DNA of 64,000 nt. It comes from an uncultured Draconibacterium sp. (GTDB lineage: Bacteria > Bacteroidota > Bacteroidia > Bacteroidales > Prolixibacteraceae). Of the stretch, positions 8,799 through 16,947 are shown one piece after another; the stretch's first letter is position 1, and the number at the start of each line of letters is the position of its first letter. A program made the position numbers and the translations under genes. The stretch is from the NCBI RefSeq assembly GCF_963674925.1, contig NZ_OY771647.1:1875501-1939500 (forward strand), read 5' to 3'. The notes under the pieces are model-generated. The model was not told the DNA's origin and made no database searches. It saw only the letters and a program-made list of their open reading frames with translations.

Positions 8799-11411
8799 CT
8801 ATCTTCTCCTACGCCGCCGTTCCTCCTTTGTAAAATTCCATGTCAATTTAGTCCCGATCATTTGTGGCGATCCCGGCACAAAGGTGGGTACGCCAAACAG
8901 GCTTCCGGTATTTCCGGCGCTGGTAACATACTGTTCGTCGAGCACATTGTTGGCCCAAACGGTTAATCGTATATTCGGATCGGCCAGTTCCAGCCCCCCA
9001 TTAATATTCAGCAAGCCATAAGCATCCTGTTCCAGCCCGGGAGTGTTGGCATCCTCAAAATAAATGTGCGATTTATACGAATACGTTGGTGTAACAAACA
9101 GCTTAATATTGGGTGTAATGTTCACACGTGCATTTAGTCCTATTGCAAAACTATGTTCCGGTGCCAGACTAAAAACATTGCCGGCATAAAGTTGTGCAGC
9201 TCCGTCTACATCGGTAGAGTCGAATTCGGTTTTTAACCATGCATAATTGGCAAACATATCCAGTTGTTCTATAATGGCAACTCGCAAATTAGCTTCGGCT
9301 CCGTATGAGGTTGCCTGACCGCCATCTTTAAACAACAGGTTGTATTCCCCGGTTCCGCTGTCGGCCACCCACGCGCGGGTTTGAAAATCTTTGTAAAGCG
9401 AGTAAAAGCCTGTTACATCAACAAACACGCGGTCGTAAAAAGCGCCTTTAAATCCCAACTCAAAATTGTCAAGGATTTCAGGCTCCAATACTTCCTCTTC
9501 TCCTGTTGAGGTAAACTGTAACACGGCGGGTCGGCGTCCGCGCGAGTAGTTGGCATAAACATTTCCGTATTCGTTAAAGCGGTATTTTAAACCACCGCGC
9601 CAGGTATAGGAAATTGTATTTTTACTGATTTCTTTTGAATTATAAGGCAAAAAGAAAACGTTGGGGGCGTTACCTGTATACATACCCAATGTTGATGGCG
9701 AGCCGCTGACAAAAGAAGATTCGCTGTTCAGTTTATAACGGTCGTAAACCATACGAACTCCTGCCGAAAGAAAAATCTTTCGTGATAACTGGTAGTTCAA
9801 ATCCATAAACGCTTCTACTGACATGTTTGTAGCTTTGCTGTACATTTCTTCCTGGTGATTTGTTGGAAGAGGGATGTAAATCGTAGTATCCAATTCAGGG
9901 TCATAATTTGGTATTGCCGGAATTGAAATTGGCCCGCCATTAGCATCCACCAAAGGCATTGGTGGACTTGAGAGCATAAGATTCGCGAGTTGTTGCTCGT
10001 TGGGCGAGAACCAGTAAGTCTGGTCGGCTTTTTCGCGCCAGAAACTACCTCCCAGCGAACCGTTCATCCGGCTGTTTTGCGAGAAGTTTCCTCGTATCTC
10101 CTGGTAAAATTGTGATGCTCCGGCATACTCTGCCATATCGATGGCTGCCGAGGCGGTACCGTCGCCATCCCAACGCGATGAGGCATCCGTTTTTCGATAC
10201 GAAGTGATACTGGTCCAGTAAGTATGCTCGCTCATATAAAAGCGGTAGTTCAGTGTGGCATCAAAAATTTCTTTTCCCGTTCCCAGGTTCTTGCCTTGCT
10301 CGTGTGAGGCTACACCGCTAAAAATGCCAATGTCGCCGTTGGTATTTGGCAAACTATCGGGCATAAACGCAATTCCCGGTGTTTCGTCTTTTTGGTAGTT
10401 CACCACCACATCAAACCGATGATTCCACTCTGGCTTGAAGCGCAATGAAAAACGTCCGGCAAGTGTTTCTTTACCCATCAGGTCGCCGCCAAAGGTATTT
10501 TCCACATAACCATCGCGCGAGTTGTAAATTCCCGCAGCCCGCATCATCAATTTGTTCTCAATTAGGGGGACATTTACCATTCCGCGGTATTCCTGTTGCC
10601 CGTAATCGCCCAATCCGGCAGTAACACTTCCATAATAGTTGTTCTCCGGCATTTTGCTAACGTAATGAACTGCTCCGGCCTGTGCTCCCCGCCCGAAAAG
10701 GGTATTTTGCGGTCCTTTCAGCACTTCTACACGATCCATGTCGTAAAGCTCAAGAGAAGCTGAATTGGCACGGTTTATCGGAACATTATTAAAAAATACC
10801 GAAACACGTGGCTGTGCGCTGGGGCTCACTTCGTCGCTACTTAATCCGCGAATGGCAAAAGTAGGGCGGTTGGCACCCTGCTCACGTACATACAGGCCGG
10901 GTACAAATTCACCAAGGGTGCTTAGTTCGGTGATGTTGGCTTCGTTCATTAACTGATTGCTTACCGACGAAATAGCCGTTGGAACATCCATCAACTGTTG
11001 TTCGCGTTTTTGTGCGCTTACCAATATCGGTTCCAAATGAATGTCGGCTGTAGGTAGCATTACATTCTTTTCGTTACGGCCTTCCTGCAGAATAATATCA
11101 GCAGTATGGGTTTCATATCCGATAAACGAAATCCTGATTCGTGCTCTTCCCGGTTCCAGGTTTGTGATAAAATATTCGCCGTCTTCGTTGGTATTTACTC
11201 CTTTGTACGTCCCGTCTATTGTAACGGTAGCTCCGGGTAACGGATTGTAATCGCTATCGTATACCGAACCGCGTACAAAAACGGTTGGCAATTCGCGCGA
11301 AACGGCTTCAACATTCCGGTATTTACGTTTTACCTTATCGCGTTTTTTATTTTGACCAAATGAGGTTGAAACAACAAATACCAGGAGAATTATACTGAGG
11401 AAAGTTTTCAT
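8799..11411 (-). CDS. TonB-dependent outer-membrane receptor
   Basis: 870 residues. A 19-residue signal peptide is followed by a carboxypeptidase-like regulatory domain (about 45-130, VRGSVYDSDYNPLPGATV), a plug domain (about 140-250, PTAISSVS to VEVLKGPQNTLFGRGAQAG) and a 22-strand barrel. The overall look is that of siderophore/vitamin-type receptors rather than SusC. The barrel ends in GTKLTWNF, the usual aromatic-terminated last strand, but the reading frame continues through a basic tail ending in six arginines, which is unusual. It stands alone; no partner gene indicates the ligand. Energy would come from ExbB/ExbD-type complexes like the one at 2.2-4.5 kb. Confidence 0.9.
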   Translation of the reverse strand: MKTFLSIILLVFVVSTSFGQNKKRDKVKRKYRNVEAVSRELPTVFVRGSVYDSDYNPLPGATVTIDGTYKGVNTNEDGEYFITNLEPGRARIRISFIGYETHTADIILQEGRNEKNVMLPTADIHLEPILVSAQKREQQLMDVPTAISSVSNQLMNEANITELSTLGEFVPGLYVREQGANRPTFAIRGLSSDEVSPSAQPRVSVFFNNVPINRANSASLELYDMDRVEVLKGPQNTLFGRGAQAGAVHYVSKMPENNYYGSVTAGLGDYGQQEYRGMVNVPLIENKLMMRAAGIYNSRDGYVENTFGGDLMGKETLAGRFSLRFKPEWNHRFDVVVNYQKDETPGIAFMPDSLPNTNGDIGIFSGVASHEQGKNLGTGKEIFDATLNYRFYMSEHTYWTSITSYRKTDASSRWDGDGTASAAIDMAEYAGASQFYQEIRGNFSQNSRMNGSLGGSFWREKADQTYWFSPNEQQLANLMLSSPPMPLVDANGGPISIPAIPNYDPELDTTIYIPLPTNHQEEMYSKATNMSVEAFMDLNYQLSRKIFLSAGVRMVYDRYKLNSESSFVSGSPSTLGMYTGNAPNVFFLPYNSKEISKNTISYTWRGGLKYRFNEYGNVYANYSRGRRPAVLQFTSTGEEEVLEPEILDNFELGFKGAFYDRVFVDVTGFYSLYKDFQTRAWVADSGTGEYNLLFKDGGQATSYGAEANLRVAIIEQLDMFANYAWLKTEFDSTDVDGAAQLYAGNVFSLAPEHSFAIGLNARVNITPNIKLFVTPTYSYKSHIYFEDANTPGLEQDAYGLLNINGGLELADPNIRLTVWANNVLDEQYVTSAGNTGSLFGVPTFVPGSPQMIGTKLTWNFTKEERRRRRR

Positions 11412-11524
11412 GTTTTTTTATTTCTGAGTTTGCTTGAATAAATAACGGAAAATCGGAGGAAATAATATATCGTTGTTAATGAGAATTAACGTCGCACTAT
11501 AAATAAAAGTTTAATCCTGATAAA

Positions 11525-12001
11525 TTAATGCTTTGTGCTGTAAACCGGCAAATGTAACCAAATGGCCAGTTCGTCCATCCCTCGTTGGGCTTCATCGTTT
11601 GTTTTACATTTCTTTACAGCAATGGAAGGTCGTTTCTTATTATTCACAAAATATACTCTGAATTCTTTCTTGCCGGAAGTTACATTGCGGTTCGACCGGC
11701 TGTACAAACTGTATACTTTGTTCATCGATACCAATGTAAGGCCAATGTATTTGCCAACGGGTTCCCATTTCCCGGTTTTTACAACGCCAAACCACATGTT
11801 AAAACTTCGGAACAGTTTTTTTTCGGTGTCGATATCAATACCGGAATAAGAGCCCAGAAGAAACCAACCCAAAACAGCGTGAATACTGAAAATGATCCAG
11901 GCTTGCTCGTAAAAGGATATCGCAGCTACAAACACAAAGTAAAAGCCAATAAAACGATACGGGCCTTCAAGTGTTCTTGAGATTTTGTTGGAAACGAGCA
12001 T
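11525..12001 (-). CDS. Hypothetical protein with two N-terminal membrane helices
   Basis: 158 residues. Two hydrophobic segments (about 18-31 and 35-50) are followed by a soluble beta-rich domain of about 100 residues that may be PH-like (basic, with alternating hydrophobic strands). No catalytic motif. The ATG at 12001 is well placed. It lies 114 bp upstream of the TonB-dependent receptor on the same strand, with no sign of a functional link. Confidence 0.65.
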   Translation of the reverse strand: MLVSNKISRTLEGPYRFIGFYFVFVAAISFYEQAWIIFSIHAVLGWFLLGSYSGIDIDTEKKLFRSFNMWFGVVKTGKWEPVGKYIGLTLVSMNKVYSLYSRSNRNVTSGKKEFRVYFVNNKKRPSIAVKKCKTNDEAQRGMDELAIWLHLPVYSTKH

Positions 12002-12050
12002 GGTTTAAAGGTAGTGAAAATCTTTAGAGTGTGATTTTCTGTTTTAACTT

Positions 12051-12686
12051 TTACTCCAGTACCAGCTTACGTTTTTGAATGTAGAAATGCCACAGAATAT
12101 AGGTTGCCACCGAGCGATTGGGCGAAAAACGTTTCATGTATTCAACGATTTCCTCTTTTGTTGCTTCGGGTTCAACAAGTTCTAATTCGTAAACCGCTTT
12201 TATAGTTGCCAGATCTCCCGGCGGAAAAATATCAGAATAGTGAAGGCTCATTAAAACATACATATCGACGGTCCAGTTACCGATGCCCTTTAGTTTTATC
12301 AGCGTTTTACGAATGGCAGCTTCGTTCATTTCGTTTAATTCATCAAGGTTGAGATTGCCGCTCACTAATTCATTGGCAAGAATACGAGTGTATTGAATTT
12401 TTTGACGGCTAAAATAACAGGCACGCAATTCCTCGTCCGTGAGTTTTAACAGGTTTTCAGGAGTAATATTTTTTATTTTCTCAACCAGTTTATTGTACGC
12501 AGCTTTTGCCGATGCCAGCGAAACCTGTTGTTCTAAAATAGTGAGAATAAGTGTGGCAAAATCCGGTTTGCGGTACCACAACGGAGGATAATCGTATTCC
12601 CTGATTACGGTTTCGAGTTTTGGCTCTACGCCGGTACACCAGTCACAAAGTTCTTTAAAATGGCTTTCGTTTTTAATTTTGGTCAT
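12051..12686 (-). CDS. DNA-3-methyladenine glycosylase (HhH-GPD/AlkA type)
   Basis: 211 residues. Base-excision repair glycosylase of the HhH-GPD superfamily. The helix-hairpin-helix is LKGIGNWTVDMY (about 132-143). The catalytic aspartate of the family corresponds to D158 in FPPGDLA. There is no C-terminal Cys cluster, so it is not an EndoIII/MutY type. It is shorter than E. coli AlkA, lacking the N-terminal beta domain, as in many bacterial AlkA-like enzymes that remove alkylated purines. Confidence 0.85.
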   Translation of the reverse strand: MTKIKNESHFKELCDWCTGVEPKLETVIREYDYPPLWYRKPDFATLILTILEQQVSLASAKAAYNKLVEKIKNITPENLLKLTDEELRACYFSRQKIQYTRILANELVSGNLNLDELNEMNEAAIRKTLIKLKGIGNWTVDMYVLMSLHYSDIFPPGDLATIKAVYELELVEPEATKEEIVEYMKRFSPNRSVATYILWHFYIQKRKLVLE

Positions 12687-12781
12687 GCTACAAAATACTT
12701 ACCACAAACAACTGATTTCGGGCGGATATGTTCAATAAAAACGAGGAACGCCTGGCGTCCCTTTTCGAAGGTAATACCGAT

Positions 12782-15184
12782 TTAAATTTTAAATAACGCT
12801 GAAATAACAAAGTTCAAGCCGGGCGACACAACTCCCGAAGAATAAGGGCGATAGCGTTTGTTAAAAATGTTTTCGATTCCGCCACTCAGCGTCAGGTTCG
12901 AATTTAATTGGTAGTTCGATTTTATATTGGCTGTCCACCACGATGGCGAATACGGATTGCCGTTTTCATCGGGAACATACAAATGTGGTTTGTCTTGCTC
13001 ATCGGGTGCCAGGTTCTCGAAATTAAGTTTACCATTGTAGTTTACGTACAAATCGAGGTACAATTTTGGCCCTTCGTAAATAATGTGCGACGAACCAAAA
13101 ACGGGCGGCACATGCCGGATTGGGAAGCCTTCCGAATCTTCTCCTTTTGTAATCGTAATATCGTGGCGGGTGCGCCACTGGTTATTAAAAAGGTAGTCTA
13201 CATTCACTGTTGTTCCGTAAATGGTGGCCGACTCTGCATTTACCAGTGCTTCTACGCGGCTCATTTCTCCATCGTATAAAATGGAGTCCTGTCCCAGTCC
13301 GTCGAAAGCTCGACGAACCATAGCATCTTTCAGCCAGGTGTAAAAACCGGTGAGTTCAACCTTCACTTTATTTTGGTACGATCGGATAAGGCTTAACTCC
13401 AGGTTGCGGGCATATTCCGGTTTCAGGTCGGGATTGGGAACCACAACTGTGCCGGGCTCCGAATCGAAAACCTTGGCAACATCATCGATGTTGGGCGAGC
13501 GAAAACCGGTGGAGCCATGAATATTAATCTGCCACTCGGAGGTAGGGTGCCAAACCAGTCCCAGGTTGCCGTTAAATGCCGAGTTGTTCATATTGAATCC
13601 ATCGAACGGGAACTGATAATAATCGGTGTCGAATTCGCCCTCTAAATGAGTATAAGTAAAGCGTGATCCCATCTGGAAAATAATTTTAGGGCTGATGGAA
13701 TATTTAAAAGAATAATATGCCGCCAGACTCGAATACTTTGAGTCGTCGGGATAACGCGGAGCAATATCTTCCTGCTCACCCGAAAGCAGATCTTCGGAAA
13801 AACCGGTTGACCCAACCTCGTTAAAATAGCCTTCTAAACCATAAAACAGTTCACTTTTTTTATCGATACTTTTTCCAAAATCGAGGTTGGCCGAATACAC
13901 ATTTACATTTTCGGTACGGTTGCGTAATACATCTTTATTCCGTTTGCGATCGTGGCGGCTTTCGGTGTAATCCTGGTAGCCCAACAGCAAGTTTGCCTTG
14001 TCGAAGAGCAACATTTCTTTTTCCAGTTGCAGTCGCCCCGATAAAAGTGTCCATTCTTGCGGACCATAATACCATTCGGCATATTTCAGTTCATCGCCAC
14101 TATACTCAATTAGTCTGTCGTAACGCGGAATATCACCGGTTTGCGAGTGTTGAGCACTCAGTACAATATCAATTGCTTCATTTGGCCTGTAGCGCAGTTT
14201 CCCCAACAGGTTGAACTGGTTGTAGCCGGTATATATTTGTTCCCGGTTGTTGCTGTTCTGTACAATCTGGTCTTCACCGGAATACGGAGCGTCTGCCACA
14301 TATTCGGGGCGTAAATATTCGTCGGGGCCGGAAGTTCCCATTGTTAAATCATCAAAATCAGTAAAGGTCGCACTAATTACCGATGCCCATTTTTTGCCAC
14401 CAAAATTATACGAGAAATGTCCGGTTTTTTCAAAATTGGCAGTTGAGTAGCGGGCGTACACTTTCCCAAAAGTTTCAAAATCATCGTTTGTCGAAAGTTT
14501 GGGCGAAAGCGTGTTAAAACTCATTACACCGCCAAGTGCATCGCTTCCGTAAATTACCGAACCCGGTCCAAAAATAACCTCGGTATTTTGCAGGCTTTGC
14601 GCATCAACAGAAATTACATTTTGCAGGTTTCCGCTACGGTAAATGGCGTTGTTCATCCGAATTCCATCTACCATAATCAGTACCCGGTTGGCAGCAAAAC
14701 CACGTATCATCGGGCTGCCTCCACCCATCTGGCTTTTCTGGATAAATATACCACTTTCGGTACCCAGCATGTCGGCAGTGGTTTGCGGATTGTAATGCAT
14801 TATTTCCTCGGGCTGTATCGATTTTATGGTGTGCGGAATCTCTGTTTTCGACTGTTTCCATCGGTTAACCGAAACAACTACTTCATCAAGCCGTACCGGA
14901 CTTTCAACCAAAAGCACTGTTCGGCTTTGATTTTCGATTTTTTGACGAGTACTTACGTATGGGATATAAGATGAATGTTTAAATAGTATTTTTTCATTCT
15001 CCAAAAAGCCGTCGAGTTTTGCTCTGCCTTTGTCATCAGTTTGTGTAAGAAAGTTATCCGAGATAAGCATGGCATGCTCAATTGGGGAACCGGTTTTGGC
15101 ATTTATTACACGAACATACGACTGACTAAATACAATAGGAATAAATAAAAAAAGAATATATAAGGTTAGTACGATTTTTTTCAC
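12782..15184 (-). CDS. TonB-dependent receptor, haem/haemoglobin-receptor type
   Basis: 800 residues. Signal peptide (about 1-20), a short carboxypeptidase-like domain, a plug (about 95-230, including MIRGFAANRVLIMVDGIRMN and FGPGSVIYGSDALGG) and a barrel ending in a C-terminal strand FVISALFKI. The extracellular region contains FRSP (561-564) and NPDL (584-587), matching the FRAP/NPDL signature of bacterial haem receptors such as HmuR and HemR. Haem uptake is inferred from that signature. It would suit a cell that must load about 60 haems on two cytochromes encoded 10 kb away. No hmuY-like haemophore is adjacent. Confidence 0.83.
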   Translation of the reverse strand: MKKIVLTLYILFLFIPIVFSQSYVRVINAKTGSPIEHAMLISDNFLTQTDDKGRAKLDGFLENEKILFKHSSYIPYVSTRQKIENQSRTVLLVESPVRLDEVVVSVNRWKQSKTEIPHTIKSIQPEEIMHYNPQTTADMLGTESGIFIQKSQMGGGSPMIRGFAANRVLIMVDGIRMNNAIYRSGNLQNVISVDAQSLQNTEVIFGPGSVIYGSDALGGVMSFNTLSPKLSTNDDFETFGKVYARYSTANFEKTGHFSYNFGGKKWASVISATFTDFDDLTMGTSGPDEYLRPEYVADAPYSGEDQIVQNSNNREQIYTGYNQFNLLGKLRYRPNEAIDIVLSAQHSQTGDIPRYDRLIEYSGDELKYAEWYYGPQEWTLLSGRLQLEKEMLLFDKANLLLGYQDYTESRHDRKRNKDVLRNRTENVNVYSANLDFGKSIDKKSELFYGLEGYFNEVGSTGFSEDLLSGEQEDIAPRYPDDSKYSSLAAYYSFKYSISPKIIFQMGSRFTYTHLEGEFDTDYYQFPFDGFNMNNSAFNGNLGLVWHPTSEWQINIHGSTGFRSPNIDDVAKVFDSEPGTVVVPNPDLKPEYARNLELSLIRSYQNKVKVELTGFYTWLKDAMVRRAFDGLGQDSILYDGEMSRVEALVNAESATIYGTTVNVDYLFNNQWRTRHDITITKGEDSEGFPIRHVPPVFGSSHIIYEGPKLYLDLYVNYNGKLNFENLAPDEQDKPHLYVPDENGNPYSPSWWTANIKSNYQLNSNLTLSGGIENIFNKRYRPYSSGVVSPGLNFVISALFKI

Positions 15185-15301
15185 CGAGAATAATTTTGAG
15201 TAAATGTATTAATCGGCCGCATTACAGCAAAAATTGTGCCTGCAATTAATGATTTCTAAAATAAAAATTGAATAAAAAAGATTGATCGTAAATTGGGGTA
15301 T

Positions 15302-15330
15302 AAAAAAACCGGTCTGCCAAAACAGACCGG
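15302..15330 (-). terminator. Terminator downstream of glutamate dehydrogenase
   Basis: Perfect 8-bp stem CCGGTCTG/CAGACCGG with a CCAAAA loop, followed on the minus strand by seven T residues (plus-strand A run 15302-15308). Confidence 0.9.
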
Positions 15331-15359
15331 ATGAATTATAAGCTATTAATGGTTAGTAT

Positions 15360-16715
15360 CTAAACGAGTCCCTGAGCCATCATAGAATTGGCAACTTTTA
15401 CAAAGCCTGCAATGTTTGCGCCTTTTACGTAGTTGGTAAAATCGGCACTTTCTTTTCCGTATTTCACACACATTTCGTGAATGTTGCGCATAATCGAATG
15501 CAATTTTGTATCTACTTCCTCGCGACTCCACGAAATACGCATACTGTTCTGTGTCATCTCCAGCCCTGATACGGCAACTCCACCTGCGTTGGCGGCTTTA
15601 CCCGGCCCGTAAAGAATTTGTTTTTCAAGGAAATAATGAACGGCGTCTTCGGTGCTCGGCATATTGGCCCCTTCAGCAACTAAATAACAACCATTGTTAA
15701 GCAGCATTTTTGCCTCTTCAAGATTTAGCTCATTTTCTGTAGCACAAGGCAAAGCCACGTCGCATTTTACGCTCCACGGGCGTTGTTTTTCCATATACTG
15801 AACCGCATATTTGTCGGCATATTCTTTGATCCTTCCCCGATGTACATTTTTCAACTCCATCACAAAATCCAGTTTTTCGCGATCAATACCTTCCGGATCG
15901 TAAATTGAGCCGCTCGAGTCGGACAAGGTCACCACTTTTCCGCCCAGTTCAATTACTTTTTCGGTGGCAAATTGTGCTACGTTTCCTGAACCGGAAACAG
16001 CCACCACTTTTCCTTTAAAACTTTCTCCGCGCGTTTCCAACATTTCTTTGGCAAAATACACGGCACCATAACCGGTAGCTTCCGGCCTTATCAGCGAACC
16101 TCCCCACTCAACACCTTTTCCTGTTAATACTCCGGTAAATTCATTCCGCAGGCGTTTGTATTGCCCAAAAAGAAAGCCAATCTCACGTCCGCCGACACCA
16201 ATGTCGCCGGCCGGCACATCGGTATACGGCCCTATATGGCGCGACAATTCGGTCATAAAACTTTGGCAGAAACGCATCACCTCATTGTCCGATTTGTTTT
16301 TCGGATCGAAATCAGAACCTCCTTTTCCGCCACCCATTGGCAGCGAGGTAAGGCTGTTCTTCAAAACCTGTTCAAAAGCCAAAAATTTAAGAATACTCTG
16401 ATTTACAGTTGGGTGAAAGCGCAAGCCTCCTTTGTAGGGCCCAATGGCGCTGTTCATTTCCACCCGGTAGCCGCGGTTAATATGAATTTTTCCACGGTCG
16501 TCTATCCACGGAACACGGAATTGGATGATGCGCTCTGGTTCAACCATACGTTCCAGAATCTGTGCGTGAAGATACCTTGGGTTGTCGAGTAGAAAATCGG
16601 CCAGCGATTCAACAACTTCGTGCACTGCCTGGTGAAATTCAGGTTGCCTGGGGTCTTTGGCCCGCACGTGATTCATAAAATCATCAACAAATAACTTACT
16701 ATTCCTGGTGTTCAT
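15360..16715 (-). CDS. gdhA: NADP-type glutamate dehydrogenase
   Basis: 451 residues from the ATG at 16715 (product begins MNTRNSKLF). A longer upstream reading frame exists but adds a non-homologous 38-residue extension, so the internal ATG was chosen. Interconverts glutamate with 2-oxoglutarate and ammonia. The family segments GGLRFHPTVN, PMGGGKGGSDFDP (catalytic lysine region) and GSGNVAQFA (dinucleotide fold) are all visible, and the length fits the hexameric class. A strong terminator follows. It is encoded singly. Confidence 0.93.
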   Translation of the reverse strand: MNTRNSKLFVDDFMNHVRAKDPRQPEFHQAVHEVVESLADFLLDNPRYLHAQILERMVEPERIIQFRVPWIDDRGKIHINRGYRVEMNSAIGPYKGGLRFHPTVNQSILKFLAFEQVLKNSLTSLPMGGGKGGSDFDPKNKSDNEVMRFCQSFMTELSRHIGPYTDVPAGDIGVGGREIGFLFGQYKRLRNEFTGVLTGKGVEWGGSLIRPEATGYGAVYFAKEMLETRGESFKGKVVAVSGSGNVAQFATEKVIELGGKVVTLSDSSGSIYDPEGIDREKLDFVMELKNVHRGRIKEYADKYAVQYMEKQRPWSVKCDVALPCATENELNLEEAKMLLNNGCYLVAEGANMPSTEDAVHYFLEKQILYGPGKAANAGGVAVSGLEMTQNSMRISWSREEVDTKLHSIMRNIHEMCVKYGKESADFTNYVKGANIAGFVKVANSMMAQGLV

Positions 16716-16905
16716 TTTAATGGTTTTAGTTATATATGATGAAGTTACAAAAAAGAGAGAAGTTATCTGATTGCTTTTCAGCATATTAATTAATGCCTGA
16801 AATATTAGTCTGTTAGATATAACGGGCAATTAGTTGTAAACTCAAACATTTTCAGTTGATTTATTTTGAATGTGTAAAATCGCCTGATACATCCAACAAA
16901 AATTT

Positions 16906-16913
16906 TATCTTTG
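16906..16913 (+). promoter_or_regulatory. Bacteroidota-type -7 box upstream of leuS
   Basis: TATCTTTG matches the Bacteroidota -7 consensus TAnnTTTG and lies 35 bp before the leuS ATG. No good -33 TTG element stands at the usual distance. Confidence 0.6.
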
Positions 16914-16947
16914 CGCCTTTAAAATCAGAATCTTATTAAGTAAGAAA

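Noticed and set aside
16716..16829. N-terminal extension of glutamate dehydrogenase
   Set aside because: The 38 extra residues are not part of the family and the ATG at 16715 gives the normal length.
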